DNA of 64,000 nucleotides from Straminergon stramineum (taxonomy: Eukaryota > Streptophyta > Bryopsida > Hypnales > Calliergonaceae): positions 4,469,001 to 4,533,000 of the forward strand of contig OY987272.1 in the NCBI GenBank assembly GCA_963920665.1. The letters are read 5' to 3'. The position numbers were made by a program, and so were the translations under genes. The notes under the pieces were generated by a model. The model did not search any database. It was not told the DNA's origin and saw only the letters and a list, made by a program, of their open reading frames with translations. Positions 23,957 through 35,161 of the stretch are shown here, piece by piece. Position 1 is the first letter of the stretch. Each line of letters begins with the position of its first letter.

Positions 23957-26049
23957 ATGGATTATTTATTCGATTTCCCGGTGAGCCTCGGTGTCCATTT
24001 CTTGCACTAGCAGTCCATTTCAGCCGATGTTTTTCTTACTAATAGCATTACCGCCGATCTTTTGTACCTGGAAATGAAATAGGGTTGTATTTTCCAGATC
24101 TGGATACGGAATGTTTCTCTTGCTTTCAATCGTGAAATCGAGTTCTTCGAATCTTACTGGATATCTGAAAAGAAAGTATGATTCTAAGAAGATTGATGAA
24201 GTGAAGCTATATATGATCACTGATGTGCTTTTCTCAGATGTAGATATGGTCATCTGGGTTGAATGGCGTCGTGCTCTAACTAGCGGTCGTTAAGGAAGAG
24301 ATGAACAAGCTGCTAAACTAATTCCCATACAGACAGCCATCTAGCGTGACTCAATTGGTTGCGGAAGAAAGCAGAGTCTGCTGTTTTAATAGCGCTTAAA
24401 ACGTTATGGAATTCTAACCGTGCGTGTGTGGCCTGACTCTCATCCCAAGGCCACACACGCAAGATGTTATGTGAAATTTCAAAACGTTCTTCTACAGTGG
24501 TTTAGGTGTCTGTGATTTCGGCACTAGCAGGCGGTCGCCTCCGCCCACAATGAGCAGGAGAGTGTGTTGGAAGGAGAGAGTATATGCTTGTTTGCAAGGG
24601 CATGGCTAAGCTATCTGGGAATGATTTTTTCGTCGTAATTTATGCAGCGGGACTGGTTACCGGACTGGATGAGAGCTCAGAATCATTTCCAACCGGATGC
24701 TGAAATCCACACGCCACCAGTAAGCACAATTCGAATTTCTGTGTTGCAGCAATCAGTAAGCTCATTGTGTTGCATAGAACATGCTACTCTGTGGTAAAAA
24801 GACCACAGGATCTTAGGCCTCTGGAATCACAAGTAACAAGTTCCAAAGTCCCTTCAAGTCCAGCTTCCCATGGTGATATTTACAGAGTTGCAGTAGCAAG
24901 GTCTTGCTGTACATCTGCTGAAGTTCGCAATTTCTGCAGATAATCGCCAAAGACCAGAAGGATATTCCCGATTGGTTGAAGGATCACCATCAATGGGAAC
25001 CGGCGGTTGACGTCAATAAGCTGAAGGTACACTCCCATCTCATGCAGTCACAAACTCATTCCGTTGTAGAGACATACTGGTGCATGAACATACTTCCAAG
25101 GTACACCGTTCATATTATGTACTGTCAACCTTGTATAAGTAGCCGAGTTTTTTTCCTTCTTTTTGGGTTCAATAGAATTAATATCTTGGGACCACCGTTA
25201 ACAAAGGAATTGAGTAATTATTTTCTCTCAGCACGCATAACAACTGAATAAGCTAGAAAATTCCCATCATGAAAACACAAGATTACTCAACAAGCAAAAA
25301 TATTCGCTCATTTGACACACAAGATTTGAAATTCGCTACACAGATTTGTCCTATAACGTATCATATCCTAAACAGAACAAGCAGCTACGCTATGAAAGCT
25401 TTAGTCCCTGAAGCTCAGTCGTTCTTTTTGAGTTAAGTCCTCCTCAAACTTCCTCACACATACTGTAACTTCTGTCAATGCAAAGCCTCCTTCCCTTCGC
25501 TAAAGAGCCGAGACACAATAAACACTCCAGGGTTTTGTCCTTCCCCACCGTCGGTTTCTAAGAGAGGTGTTGGAACCCTCGCATTCTCAGAAGTACCAAT
25601 TGAAGGTGAAAATGTGCTGCTCCAAATGTGCGGAGAAAGTGGTGGAAGAGATCCTCGAAGTGTACGGCGTGTTTGACGTGCGCGCGGAGCACCTGGAGAA
25701 CAAGGTGGTGGTGGTGGCGACTCCGAACGGGTTGGATGAGCATGAGGTGTTGATGAAGGCAAGGAAGATTCACAAGAAAGCCAAGTTCGTGGAGCTCGAC
25801 GCGAAGGAGAAACCGAAGGACAACAAGAAGAAGCCGGAGGACGGGGAGAAAAGCAAGGAAAATGAAGGGAATAAGCAAGGAAAGAAAGGGAAAGAAATGC
25901 AAACAAGTTCCTCGGACAGCAAGGTGCATGTTGTGCCAGTGAATTGGCCGTCTTGGCCTATTGCATCGAATGCGCCGCGATTCTTGTATCCGCCGTCTCA
26001 CATCTTGCACTATCCGAACCCTCACGGCCAACTCGTCCAGTTCCTTTAA
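23957..26049 (+). CDS. HMA-domain metal-binding protein, copy A (4 exons)
   Basis: Predicted soluble metal-binding protein of the plant HPP type. Exons: 23957-23980, 24648-24719, 24940-25026, 25567-26049 (stop TAA). All introns are GT-AG and phase 0. Donors are GTGAGC, GTAAGC and GTACAC; acceptors are TATGCAG, TCTGCAG and AAGAGAG. Product 221 aa. It starts MDYLFDFP, then short Trp-rich exons (RDWLPDWM, DIPDWLKDHHQWEP). One HMA domain spans residues about 69-135 with core MCCSKCAEKV, where CxxC is the likely metal ligand. After it comes a Lys/Glu-rich linker and a Pro/aromatic tail (PVNWPSWPI, PRFLYPPSH). It ends QFL, so it lacks the C-terminal CaaX motif of isoprenylated HIPPs. The same exon layout exists in copy B, which supports the model. 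Confidence 0.8.
24400..24488. other. Hairpin in HMA intron 1 (copy A)
   Basis: Arms AACGTTATGGAATTC... and ...GAAATTTCAAAACGTT surround a perfect 12-bp stem GCGTGTGTGGCC with a 15-nt loop. The same structure is in copy B (48552-48640). It could be a small foldback element or a transcribed hairpin. No microRNA family is recognised. Confidence 0.6.
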
Positions 26050-26347
26050 AGTTAGAGACGATTTGCCTGAATATGGAAGACGAAATTTGTTTGATATGTA
26101 CTATAAACAGTAGATATATCCCGGAAGTATTAGCGAAGTTTCATTAGGAGTTTGGTGCAGAGATCCATTGTGCACCAGTTCAGTCTCTACAAATGACATC
26201 AAGAGATGACAAGGTTCAAAAAGGCTGGCTCTAATTTGGAAGACAAGCAAGGCACATCATGGATTGAGTTCATAGTTTGCACTAGATGCCGTTCTGCAAC
26301 GCATATGTTAGAAGTTCAGCCAGTCAGAAGCGTTGTTTTGTTGGGTA

Positions 26348-28101
26348 GGCCCGGTTTATACTTGGGGCCAGTGTTTTTTTTTTTTTGCGATTTATCGCCA
26401 GATCTGTCAGAATCTGACCACTGTGAATCTGTCCCTCCAAAATCTGTCCTGTGCAGTGAAGCCAACACAAGGGACACTAGTCCAAAAAAAAAACACTGCT
26501 TGGGGCTGGATTGAAGGCCGGCTGGAACTCTCCAAGTTTGAACCAACAGGATCCCTCAATTTCTCCAAATCTGGTCAAAGGGCTTTGTACTTGGAGTCAA
26601 ATGGAACTACAACTCATCCTACGTGTCACCTTAGGTGGCATAATTTTGGTGTCAAACCTTCCAGACCCAAGGGAGCAATCAAGATAAGGTTTGGGGTGGC
26701 CTGAACTCCCATCTAAGGCTGAATTGGGGTCCTTCGTTGAATCATGAACACTTCTAGCATGAATCAACGGAAGTTATTATTTGAAACTTTGACCCTTCAT
26801 AACTTTTGCATATGATATCCAAATGTCATTTTTTTGCTGCATTGAAACCTCTTATCACTTGCCAACAAGAAAAATTGAAAAATTGACCAGTCTAATAATA
26901 GGCACAGTATTAAAAAAATGGTTGTACCCACCTAAATTCCTGAACATTTGGCCATTTGGGATTAGTTGGGAAAGCAGATTTGAGTTCCAGCCCTCAATTA
27001 AATTCCAGAACATCTGGCTATTCATAAACTGAACTGTGACAGTAATTTAGTTGAGTTCTAAAATCACTGGAACGTTGAACATGGAACATTCCAATTCATT
27101 TAATTCCAGCAATTCAGTTTACAAATTTGGCCCTCAGTTCATTTAATTTAGTTAATTTAGTTCAGTTACACTTAGTTCCAGTAATTCAGCTCAGTTTAAC
27201 AGTTAATTTAGCTCCTCATTTAATTTGATCAATTTTTACAGTTAGTTTAGTTCCTCAATTGATCAATTTTTACAGTGCCTCCATCTTGGGTTGAATGTAG
27301 GTAGGTTATTAAAGGTGTGCCAATAACCAATTCTTGAACTTGCAAAGTCAAACTTTTCCTAGGATTTAGCAGTTTGCAAGCATTCAAAGATGGATTCATT
27401 CCTAGTTTGAGTCAATCTCTTGTATTTGGATCATAGATTTTACTATGGCTGCATGCTTACAGGTTGCATAATTTTTTATTTTTATTTTTTGTTTTTTTAT
27501 ACATGTTGCACAATATTTGGTGCAATGATGGAATCATTAGAGGCTTGATGGATGTGGAGGAAGGTGCAGAGTGATTACTTGAGGAATTCTTCTAAAATTT
27601 TACATGCTACATTTGTCATTTCCCAAGTTCTATTTGTTTGTGTGTAAAAGTCTGTTGTGCATTGGTTGCATTGTTTTTCATTTAAAAAAAAATTATCTGA
27701 AAATAGGAAAAGAGACTCAATGTGTATTGATTAAACACATAATCAAAAAACATATAATAATAAATGAAGTTAAATTTCATTTTAATATGCTTTTGAAAAG
27801 TACAAAAAATAGGAATAATGGGAAGAAAAAGGAAAAGATTCACAAAAAGTCAAAAAACTTTTTCTTTAATTTTTGAAATAGAAAAAATAGGGGAAAAAAA
27901 CAAAAAACAAAAATACTTCATATTTTTTATATTTTTTAATTGAACATGAAGAAAATCCAAGAGCACATGAATCAAAAATTGGGCCTTAGAATTGGGCCTC
28001 AACACTTTACATTAAGTGGGGCCAAAGTGTTGAACTAGGGCTAGATTGGGGGCAAATCAGCTGGCCTTCCATCCAACCCCAGGGTTAGTATAAACCAGGC
28101 C
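26348..28101. mobile_element. PIF/Harbinger-type non-autonomous element, only in block A
   Basis: Ends GGCCCGGTTTATACT (26348) and the inverse of GGCCTGGTTTATACT (ending 28101), 14 of 15 identical. Similarity continues inward (GGATTGAAGGCCGGCTG) once a nested hAT-type element is removed. The right flank is TTA, the usual PIF target; the left is GTA. In block B the flanks (...TTTGTTCGGT / TTAGAGCAATTC) are only 11 bp apart. No transposase frame; the interior has low-complexity AATTTAGTTCAGTT-like sequence. Confidence 0.8.
26369..26498. mobile_element. hAT-type MITE nested in the PIF-type element
   Basis: 130 bp with ends CAGTGTTTTTTTTTT and AAAAAAAAAACACTG, flanked by a perfect 8-bp duplication CTTGGGGC (26361-26368 and 26499-26506). 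Eight-bp duplication and CAGTG ends are hAT hallmarks. Confidence 0.92.
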
Positions 28102-28292
28102 TTAGAGCAATTCAAGAGGTTTGGATTTTTTTTGGTGCTGCCAGTACTGTTGAAGCTAACGAGGAGTTCCTGGTCTGAATTACAGAGGTTTGAGTGTACT
28201 ATTAGGTGCAAAGATTGATGTAAAATAAAATTGAAATAGTTGGCTTTTGTTATGAATTGGTTTTGAAACACCACTTCCGAGGCTATCTTTAA

Positions 28293-28516
28293 CCCTTAAA
28301 GGACGGATTGGTAACCGTGGAAATCATGGCTTTAGGAACTGTGTGACATCATCTACTTTTTAAAATCCAAAAATATCCATTGAAGGTCAAGCTACTATAG
28401 AAGATTTTCTCTTTCCACCCCTAATTTTGAGGATGAATAGTTGCACTTCTGTCCTACACAAGAGAATTCCTTGTCATCCATCGGACACAAAATGTCCGTG
28501 TCAACGTTTAAAAGGG
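28293..28516. mobile_element. TTAA-type element, short subfamily (224 bp)
   Basis: CCCTTAAAGGAC...TTAAAAGGG flanked by TTAA (28289-28292, 28517-28520). Block B has a single TTAG at the matching site (TATCTTTAGCAGATTC), i.e. the empty target. Confidence 0.9.
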
Positions 28517-28784
28517 TTAAAAAATTCTTTGAGGTTGGAGTGATCCTGTTGGCAACAATGAATTAATGGAGACTTGAAGGTCTGAATCTGCTAAGGGCAA
28601 AAATTCACTAATGGGAAGTCCAAGTCGGACATGAGGAACAACAGTACTACAAAATATATGCTACCAAGTACACCAAGGACCATAAATCATGAATGTGTAA
28701 TGTCATCAATTCAGCAAGGAAATGGCTTTGTTCCAATCGAATACTGTGTTGAGATAATTTTCTCCACCTCTAGTTCTAGTCTAG

Positions 28785-29432
28785 CCCCTAAATGCCCAAG
28801 GCCTTTTTTGAGCTTCTAGGAATTCGCTCTAAATTGAATAAAAATCCAACATTTTGATAATCTTTATCCATTTTTTTGGAAATGTAACCATACAAATTCA
28901 GACTAGATATATTAGAGATCACCTAGGAAAAGATAGCACAACAATATCACTTATGGATTGAAAGATTATAATGTTTGATCATGAGGGTGTTAAAATTGCA
29001 AAAGTGACTTGAAGTCTTTCGATGCTCTTTTCACATGTCAATTTTAAAAATTTGGTCACCAAAAAAATATGAGGTTAAAGGACCTAACATGTGTAACCCC
29101 AATCAATTTATGGTTTCTCAAAATCTATTCTATAATTTTTTTAAATGAATTTCTAATGTGGTTTTTCCTCCAAGATCTAGTGTATTTGAGGCTCATTTCC
29201 AAGAGCCCTTAACACTACGGAAAGTCAAGATTGCAATGGGCACCCTTGCTCAAAATCTTGAAAAGAAAAAATCATAATCAATCATTTTCAAGATTGTTTT
29301 TTTGATGCTTAAACTAGACTTCAAAAAGAAGTTTTCAAAAATACAAATAACTAATAATAGCGACTTGGTTAGGTTTTATTCAACTTCAAAGTTTTGCAAA
29401 CACCAGATTTTGGTGCCTTGGGCATTTAGGGG
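28785..29432. mobile_element. TTAA-type element, 648 bp, with CTAG flanks
   Basis: CCCCTAAATGCCCAAGG...CCTTGGGCATTTAGGGG flanked by CTAG on both sides. Block B has one CTAA at the site (GGTCTAAAATG). It aligns end to end with the 640-bp element at 34522-35161. Confidence 0.9.
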
Positions 29433-29893
29433 CTAGAAAAGGAAGACAGTTACACGATGTACCAAGCATATTATTCAACCACAAGGAACACTAATCCAAC
29501 ACCAAACCTACAACCTAAGCAATGTATTTCCCTCTTACATTATGACCTCAAACAATGATACCTGGTGTTGGTTTTAGGTAGGATATTAATTTGGGGCATA
29601 TATGCCTTAAGCCGATTGCAGTTTTTAGCAGTTTTTATACAATTTTTAGCATTGTCTCCAGTCATGGGCATTGCATCATGACCACAACCAAGTAAACCCT
29701 GTCTGCCAATCAAAATGCCAGACAGCCACGCATGAAGCATCTGGCAATATATTCAATAAAAGTAGGCTCATAACACACATAATAAGCGTATTCACAAACT
29801 CAAGCCTAGACTGCATCAATACCAATATATCATAGAAATGTACACGTCAAGGAACTCCTAATACCGGTAACCACTGCAATTTCTTGAATACTG

Positions 29894-31183
29894 CTACTCT
29901 GTCGCAGTTGTAGATTTGGAAGACTCAGCATTGGCTTCCACATTGGCATCAGCTTTAGAATCAGCTTTGGCATCAGCTTCAGGATCAGCTTTGGCATCAG
30001 CTTTGGCACCTGTAGGAGGAGAAAATCGTTTCCAATCAGAAACATTTCGCATTCTGAAAAAAATTTGTCTAGATAGACAACCCTGATTCAGATTCTCACG
30101 GTTATGGTCATATTGGTTTCAGAGTGCGATAATGCAAGTGTGGTGATCAAAGCAGCCGGATCACTGTCTCATTTGCTACTTCGACGAGAATTATAACTCA
30201 TAACCCTTCAATCTGCTCATTCTAAGCCCTTTAATCAACCAAAAACTCTTTGACCGAAACATTCTTAATTGAGTAGAATGCCTTGGCATTAAGCTTACGG
30301 TAGGTCCCAATAATGCTCTTGAGCCTCCCAACTCTCAAGCATTATGAAGTCCAAAATTGTGATATTCAAGGTGGCCAATGCTCTAAAATCTAGGATCGCT
30401 ATTGAAATTTATTAGGTAATTCAATTCTGGAAGAGAGGTACAGGAAGTATAGTATATACCAAGTCCTAAGGTGACAAAGTAGGTACTACAGCCTGCAACT
30501 CTCCTCCAAAATTGGATTACTATACCAAGCATAATTCAAAGAAGTCACGAGTCTTATGATTGTGCCTCCAAGAGTCCTTTTCTAAAATGTGCATATTTAG
30601 AGCTCCCATACTCCCTGAAATCCAGGACTGGAGAGTGCCAAAGCAGTGGAATTTTGCCCACTTAGAGAAACTGACATTCAAGCTACCAATTAACTAGATC
30701 AGAAATGATATGTTTCAAAATCTTTCCAGGAAAATTTGTGGTAAAACATTCAAAAAGTTCAGTTTCCCAAAAAATGCAAGCAGCTCGTAACTGGTCGCTG
30801 AAATGGACCCTCGACCTTAGTAGAGCTGGTGGAAGAGCAATTTCCAGACCTGATTTTGGAGAGAACCAACCAAGAACGGCACCAAACCACGATTTCTTCT
30901 CAGCCCCTCCCTTAAGCTCTCTCCAGTCGATCTTGTCAGTCTCTTCGTCCTTGAAAATCTCAATTGCGGGAAACTCTTGAATGTCGTCCGAAGTCAACGG
31001 CCGCAGCTTCTTATTGTCAGGCAGCAAAATCAGTATATACTCGCGGTAAGTGGCGCTGCTGTCCGCCTTGATTGTCATGCTCTTCTTCGGCCCCAGCACA
31101 TGGAGGTTGCGGAAAATGTTGGAATTCCCCTCCTTCACTTGCACGTCGAAACCCACATTGTTGGTCAATGCGGTCTTCCCCAT
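29894..31183 (-). CDS. Gene Y copy A: small protein with TYREY motif and AKAD tail
   Basis: Two exons on the minus strand: 31183-30850 and 30009-29894, with an 840-nt intron (donor GTCTGG, acceptor CCTACAG) splitting a Gly codon. Product 149 aa. Residues 1-111 begin MGKTALTNN and contain VKEGN, ATYREYILILLPD, LTSDDIQE and a Trp-rich end GWFSPKS. The last 37 residues are a low-complexity tail of Ala-Lys-Ala-Asp units (AKADAKADPEADAKAD) ending STTATE. Copy B has the same splice phase and a shorter tail, which supports exon 2 over reading on into the intron. No signal peptide or membrane segment. It looks like an uncharacterised plant family; function unknown. It lies about 1 kb downstream of gene X on the same strand and tail-to-tail with the HMA gene. 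Confidence 0.72.
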
Positions 31184-32208
31184 ATTGGCTGGGATTCTAC
31201 TGCATTCCCACAGCGTTTTAGAGCCAAGAATTCAGCAGTATTCTCACATTCTTGAACAGAGGGCAACTCATGATCCTCTAAAAGGGATCATTCTAGAAAA
31301 GGGTTCAAATTTATATCCTGTTAAATTCGTTGAATGTCGAAGATATTGTGCTGGCTTAGGCTATAATCTCTTATCCATTAGGCTCTTGGAATTTTCTTCC
31401 CCATTTTGGTGATATCATGTTAATTAGTTCAGAAAGATAATGTTATAAGCGAAGGCTATAAGCTCTCCTCCATTCGACTCTCCCAGGTGGTCATACGATT
31501 TGGGCTGTGATCTAATTGCATCCCCACAGCTTTTAACTAGCGGAAAATGCAGCACCATTTTCGCATTCTTGAACGGAGTTCAACTCATCCTCTAAAAATA
31601 AACCTTTAGAGAAGAGTTCTTACCGACATCCTGTAGAATTACTTCACAAAGATACAGTTGTGGCTCAGGTTATAAGCTCTTCTCCGTTAGACTCTTCTAC
31701 CCATTCTATTCTTCCACCATCCCTTCCACTATTCTCTTTGAATATAATTGACGTCAATTTCATTATACTGGCGCATTTCTGGACGTCGAGATGGTGAAAG
31801 TCATCTGCATAAAGCTCAAGAAACCAAGACTGGTGTAGATTTACATTCAAGCAGGGCACCAACTCGATGAAATTGACGTTCATTCTAATAACTTCATGGA
31901 AGCTTACATATGACTTGCTCAAAAAGGATCGTCTTCTTAGTGATTTAATGATAGGTAGAAGTACAATCAGATTACTAGCACGACGATGAAAATAAAAATG
32001 AAAATAGGAGTTACCACAAACATTGGGGAATGGGGATTGTAGTAAAATTGGAGTTTCAACCCTGGTATCAACAAACATTAGGGGATTCAGAAAATTGGGT
32101 TGCTGAATTTTCAACTATCATGAAAAGTCTCAATTGATTGAAAGGGTCACGTGTACTTACCGCTGTCACCGTGACCAGGGGTACAATCAATCTGCTCAGA
32201 GATCTGAA

Positions 32209-33596
32209 TCACTGGGCAGGAGGGGCACCTGGTTTACACAAAATTCTCCAAAACGAAAAAGGGAATAAGAATCCAAAGGCAACTAAGGTTAATATGACGA
32301 CCACAAAATAAAGCCAGGCGAGGTGTCTCTTTTTCGACAACTTCGATTTTCGGTTAGTGTTGCGCTCTATCTCCACGTTCAACTTGACGAAATCAATTCT
32401 CTTGGGTCCTAGTTCTTGAAGCCGTTGTCCCACTTGCACTGCAGTCTGTTTGCTTACAAAGGCGAATCAAAATCAAAATCGAAATCAACTGAACCCTCCC
32501 ACACCTGCAAACGAATTCCTGTGATTGAAATCTCTAGCTACCGAAGAAACCGGTAAACGTATAAACACACAGTAGAAGTGCTGCTTGCTAGAAACAGTCC
32601 TAAAGGAAAAACAGGATTAAACATCCTTTCAGAGCTAGTGAGTTCCAAGTCTTCCAAGGTAAGGTAAGCCACAATATATTTACAGACCGTGAAGGCTCGC
32701 TCCTCCTTATCGATGTTCCCCTGCAAATCGTTAATTTGATTTAACTTCTGTATAACTCCAAAAGTACTGATCACCGAGGCCAGCACCGATAAGGCAATGG
32801 GGCTCCACTTGTTGTGGCAGAACAAAAAGCTGGACTGCGACACGGCCGTGAGCACCACTCCTTGGAACACGCTGAAGAATCCGATCAACTGGTACACCTC
32901 GTTCTTCAAACTGGCCACCCGGTTCTTCTTGCGCTCCACCCGACGGTTGTACCACTCCTCCTTGCGGTTCCACTCCTGCAGCGCCTTGCTGAAAATGGGA
33001 TTCTTCTCAATATCCAACAGATTCTTGATCTCCTCGTAGCACTCCGGAAATTTCGGATACCCTAACCTCTTCTTGTCCACATAATCGATTTCCTCTTGCG
33101 CCGTTCCTTCCCGTTCGACAATTTTCCTTTTCGCCTCCACCCTCTTCTTGACCACAAACCGCCACAGCCCAGCTCTCTTGGCAGCTAAGGTCTGGTTGCG
33201 GGCTCTAATCTCGTGCGGATCCTCAATTTTCATACGATGTTCGTACACTTTCCGAAGCGCTTTCTCGTCCAGAATCTCCAAAAGGCGCTGCACCTCCACG
33301 TGCCGCTCGTTCTTCGCCGGGAGAAGCTCCCTGCCGTTCAAAGCAGTAGCAGAAGTAGAAGTCCCGCCCTCCTGTTGCGATGATCTGTCCGCCCACAGTT
33401 GGTCGTGGATGGTCTTGCGAGCGATTTCAAGCTCCTTCGACAGCGCCTGCCGCTCCTCCTCGTGCTGTTTCTTGAGCTTCTCCAGGGCCGCTTGGTACTC
33501 GGCCTCCCTCAGCTCGTGCCGTTCCGCTTCACGGCGCTTGAGGAGGACAGGAAGCGGAGTAGAACTAGCAGTAGGAGTGGCTGGCTGTGTCGCCAT
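32209..33596 (-). CDS. Gene X copy A: coiled-coil protein with three membrane segments
   Basis: Exon 1 is 33596-32684 and exon 2 is 32438-32209, with a 245-nt intron (donor GTAAAT, acceptor CTGCAG) splitting a Leu codon to give ...AFTV-L-QVGQRL. Product about 380 aa. The start at 33596 (MATQPATPT) is chosen because copies 0 and B begin there; the frame is open 69 codons further upstream without support. An N-terminal charged coiled coil is followed by membrane segments 1 and 2 (YQLIGFFSVFQGVVLTAV, WSPIALSVLASVISTF) and, from exon 2, segment 3 (LAWLYFVVVILTLVAFGFLF). Relative to B it lacks 81 residues after LWAD and 33 residues after ALNG, both in frame. Function unknown; an integral membrane protein with a cytosolic coiled coil is likely. 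Confidence 0.75.
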
Positions 33597-33800
33597 GGAT
33601 GCGAAGTTACCAGCCAGACGGAGTCCAGGAGCGCTGGCTTGGTGTCGAGATGGCGTGCAAAGCCCATCGACCAGAGGATCGGGGAGCCGAGCCGGCGACA
33701 GGGCAAAATCAATGCTGTATGGTAGAAACAGCGGAAAGCGACACTGTTTTCTGGTCCCACGGTCCGACAGTCTCTCGATTCTCTCGATTGCTGCACGGAT

Positions 33801-33806
33801 CACGTG
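33801..33806. promoter_or_regulatory. G-box-like CACGTG upstream of gene X copy A
   Basis: CACGTG about 205 bp before the ATG, inside a stretch conserved with block B. There the site reads GACGTGG (57951-57957), keeping the ACGTGG core of G-box/ABRE elements. A short motif, so the inference is weak. Confidence 0.3.
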
Positions 33807-33948
33807 GGATCAGATTCTTTCCTCGACGAATTCAACGATGCTCCGCCTGGAACCCAACGTAAGCTTACTGCACAGGAAGGAAGCTGGCAACATGGTACTC
33901 CCTCTGTCTCGAAATAAATCCGGGGTTTCCTGGAAATGGCTAGATTAA

Positions 33949-34517
33949 CCCCTAAGCGCTCCAACGTCCATTTTTTGGACGATTAACAGATTAAAACTGA
34001 AGTTTCCTCCTCCTTACTGCTTGGATGAAAGTTATTTTAATTTGTGGAGATACTTTATCAAGTTGTTGTTCTATCTAAGGGTTGGATTTGGTGTTACTAG
34101 AGGACAGATTTTTCTAAAATTACCAATGTGCAAGTATGTCAAGTGATTGACTAAGCCAAAATCTAGTTCAAAACTAGATTTGCCAAAATGAGGTCATAGA
34201 TCTCAAGAATACAAAAATTTCCAAAAATCACTAGGTGAGAAGAACATCATTTTTAATCCATTCCAACAAATTTTATTGAAAAAAATGATAATATTTTGCT
34301 TGTAATTGAATTTTGAAGGAATTTTGAAATTTTCCTTTCAAAATTTATTTAAAATATTGGTGATAGCATTGGAGAATCCAACCATACAAATGGAATCTAC
34401 AACTTAAAATCTACAAATTTTATTTGTATATCAATTCCAAAATATGCTTCCAAATAGCATTTTATAATGATTTTTCTCAAATTGTCAATTCTAGAGATGA
34501 ATCTAGACATTTAGAGG
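33949..34517. mobile_element. TTAA-type element (569 bp), left of an adjacent pair
   Basis: CCCCTAAGCGCTCC...GACATTTAGAGG flanked by TTAA at 33945-33948 and a shared TTAA at 34518-34521. The interior is non-coding. Confidence 0.8.
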
Positions 34518-34521
34518 TTAA

Positions 34522-35161
34522 CCCCTAAATGCAAAAAGGCCATTTTGAGCTTCTAGGAATTTGCTCTAAATGAACAAAAAGACATTTTGACAAGTTTTAT
34601 CAATTTTTTTAAATTTGTAACCATACAAATTGAAACTAGACATGTTATAGATTACATAGGAAATAAAAACACAACAATATCACTTATCGATTGAAAGATT
34701 ATGATGTTTGATCCTGAGGTTGTTAAAACTAGAAGTAATTTGAAGTCCTTCAATCCTCTTTTCACATGTCAAATTTAAAAATTTGGTCACCTATAAAATA
34801 TGATGTTAAAGGGTCTAACATACATAACCCCAATCAATGTATAGCTTCTCAAAATCTACTCTATAGTTCTTTTAAATTAATTTTGAATGTGATTTTTTCT
34901 CCAAGATCTAGTGTATTTGAAGCTCATTTCAAAGAGCCCCTAATAATATGGAAAGTCAAGATTGCAATGGACACCCTTGCACAAAATCTTATATAGAAAA
35001 ATCATATTTAATCATTTCAAAATTGGATTTTTGATTATAAATTTAGACTTCAAAAAGAATTTTTCAAAAATATAAACTATTAAAAATAGCAACTTGGTTA
35101 GGTTTTATCTAACTTCAAAGTATTGTCAACACCAAAATTTGGTGCCTCAGGCATTTAGGGG
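34522..35161. mobile_element. TTAA-type element (640 bp), right of an adjacent pair
   Basis: CCCCTAAATGC...GCATTTAGGGG between TTAA 34518-34521 and 35162-35165. The related Stowaway copy at 18302-18878 has the uninterrupted sequence GATTAATG here, proving insertion at one TTAA. Aligns with 28785-29432. Confidence 0.9.

Larger units (their letters stand above)
22950..33897. repeat. Duplicated gene block A
   Basis: Collinear with 46415-58043 (block B): upstream flank, HMA gene, gene Y, gene X and about 290 bp of gene X promoter. A-only insertions are 26348-28101, 28293-28516 and 28785-29432. Gene X of block A has two internal deletions. Similarity stops at the Stowaway-like element that begins at 33898. 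Confidence 0.88.

Noticed and set aside
30683..30849. Open frame continuing gene Y copy A past GWFSPKS
   Set aside because: The continuation differs between A and B and lies after a phase-matched donor; exon 2 at 29894-30009 fits both copies.
33597..33803. Upstream extension of gene X copy A (69 codons)
   Set aside because: Copies 0 and B start at the internal ATG (MxTxPxTPT); the extension is not conserved as protein.
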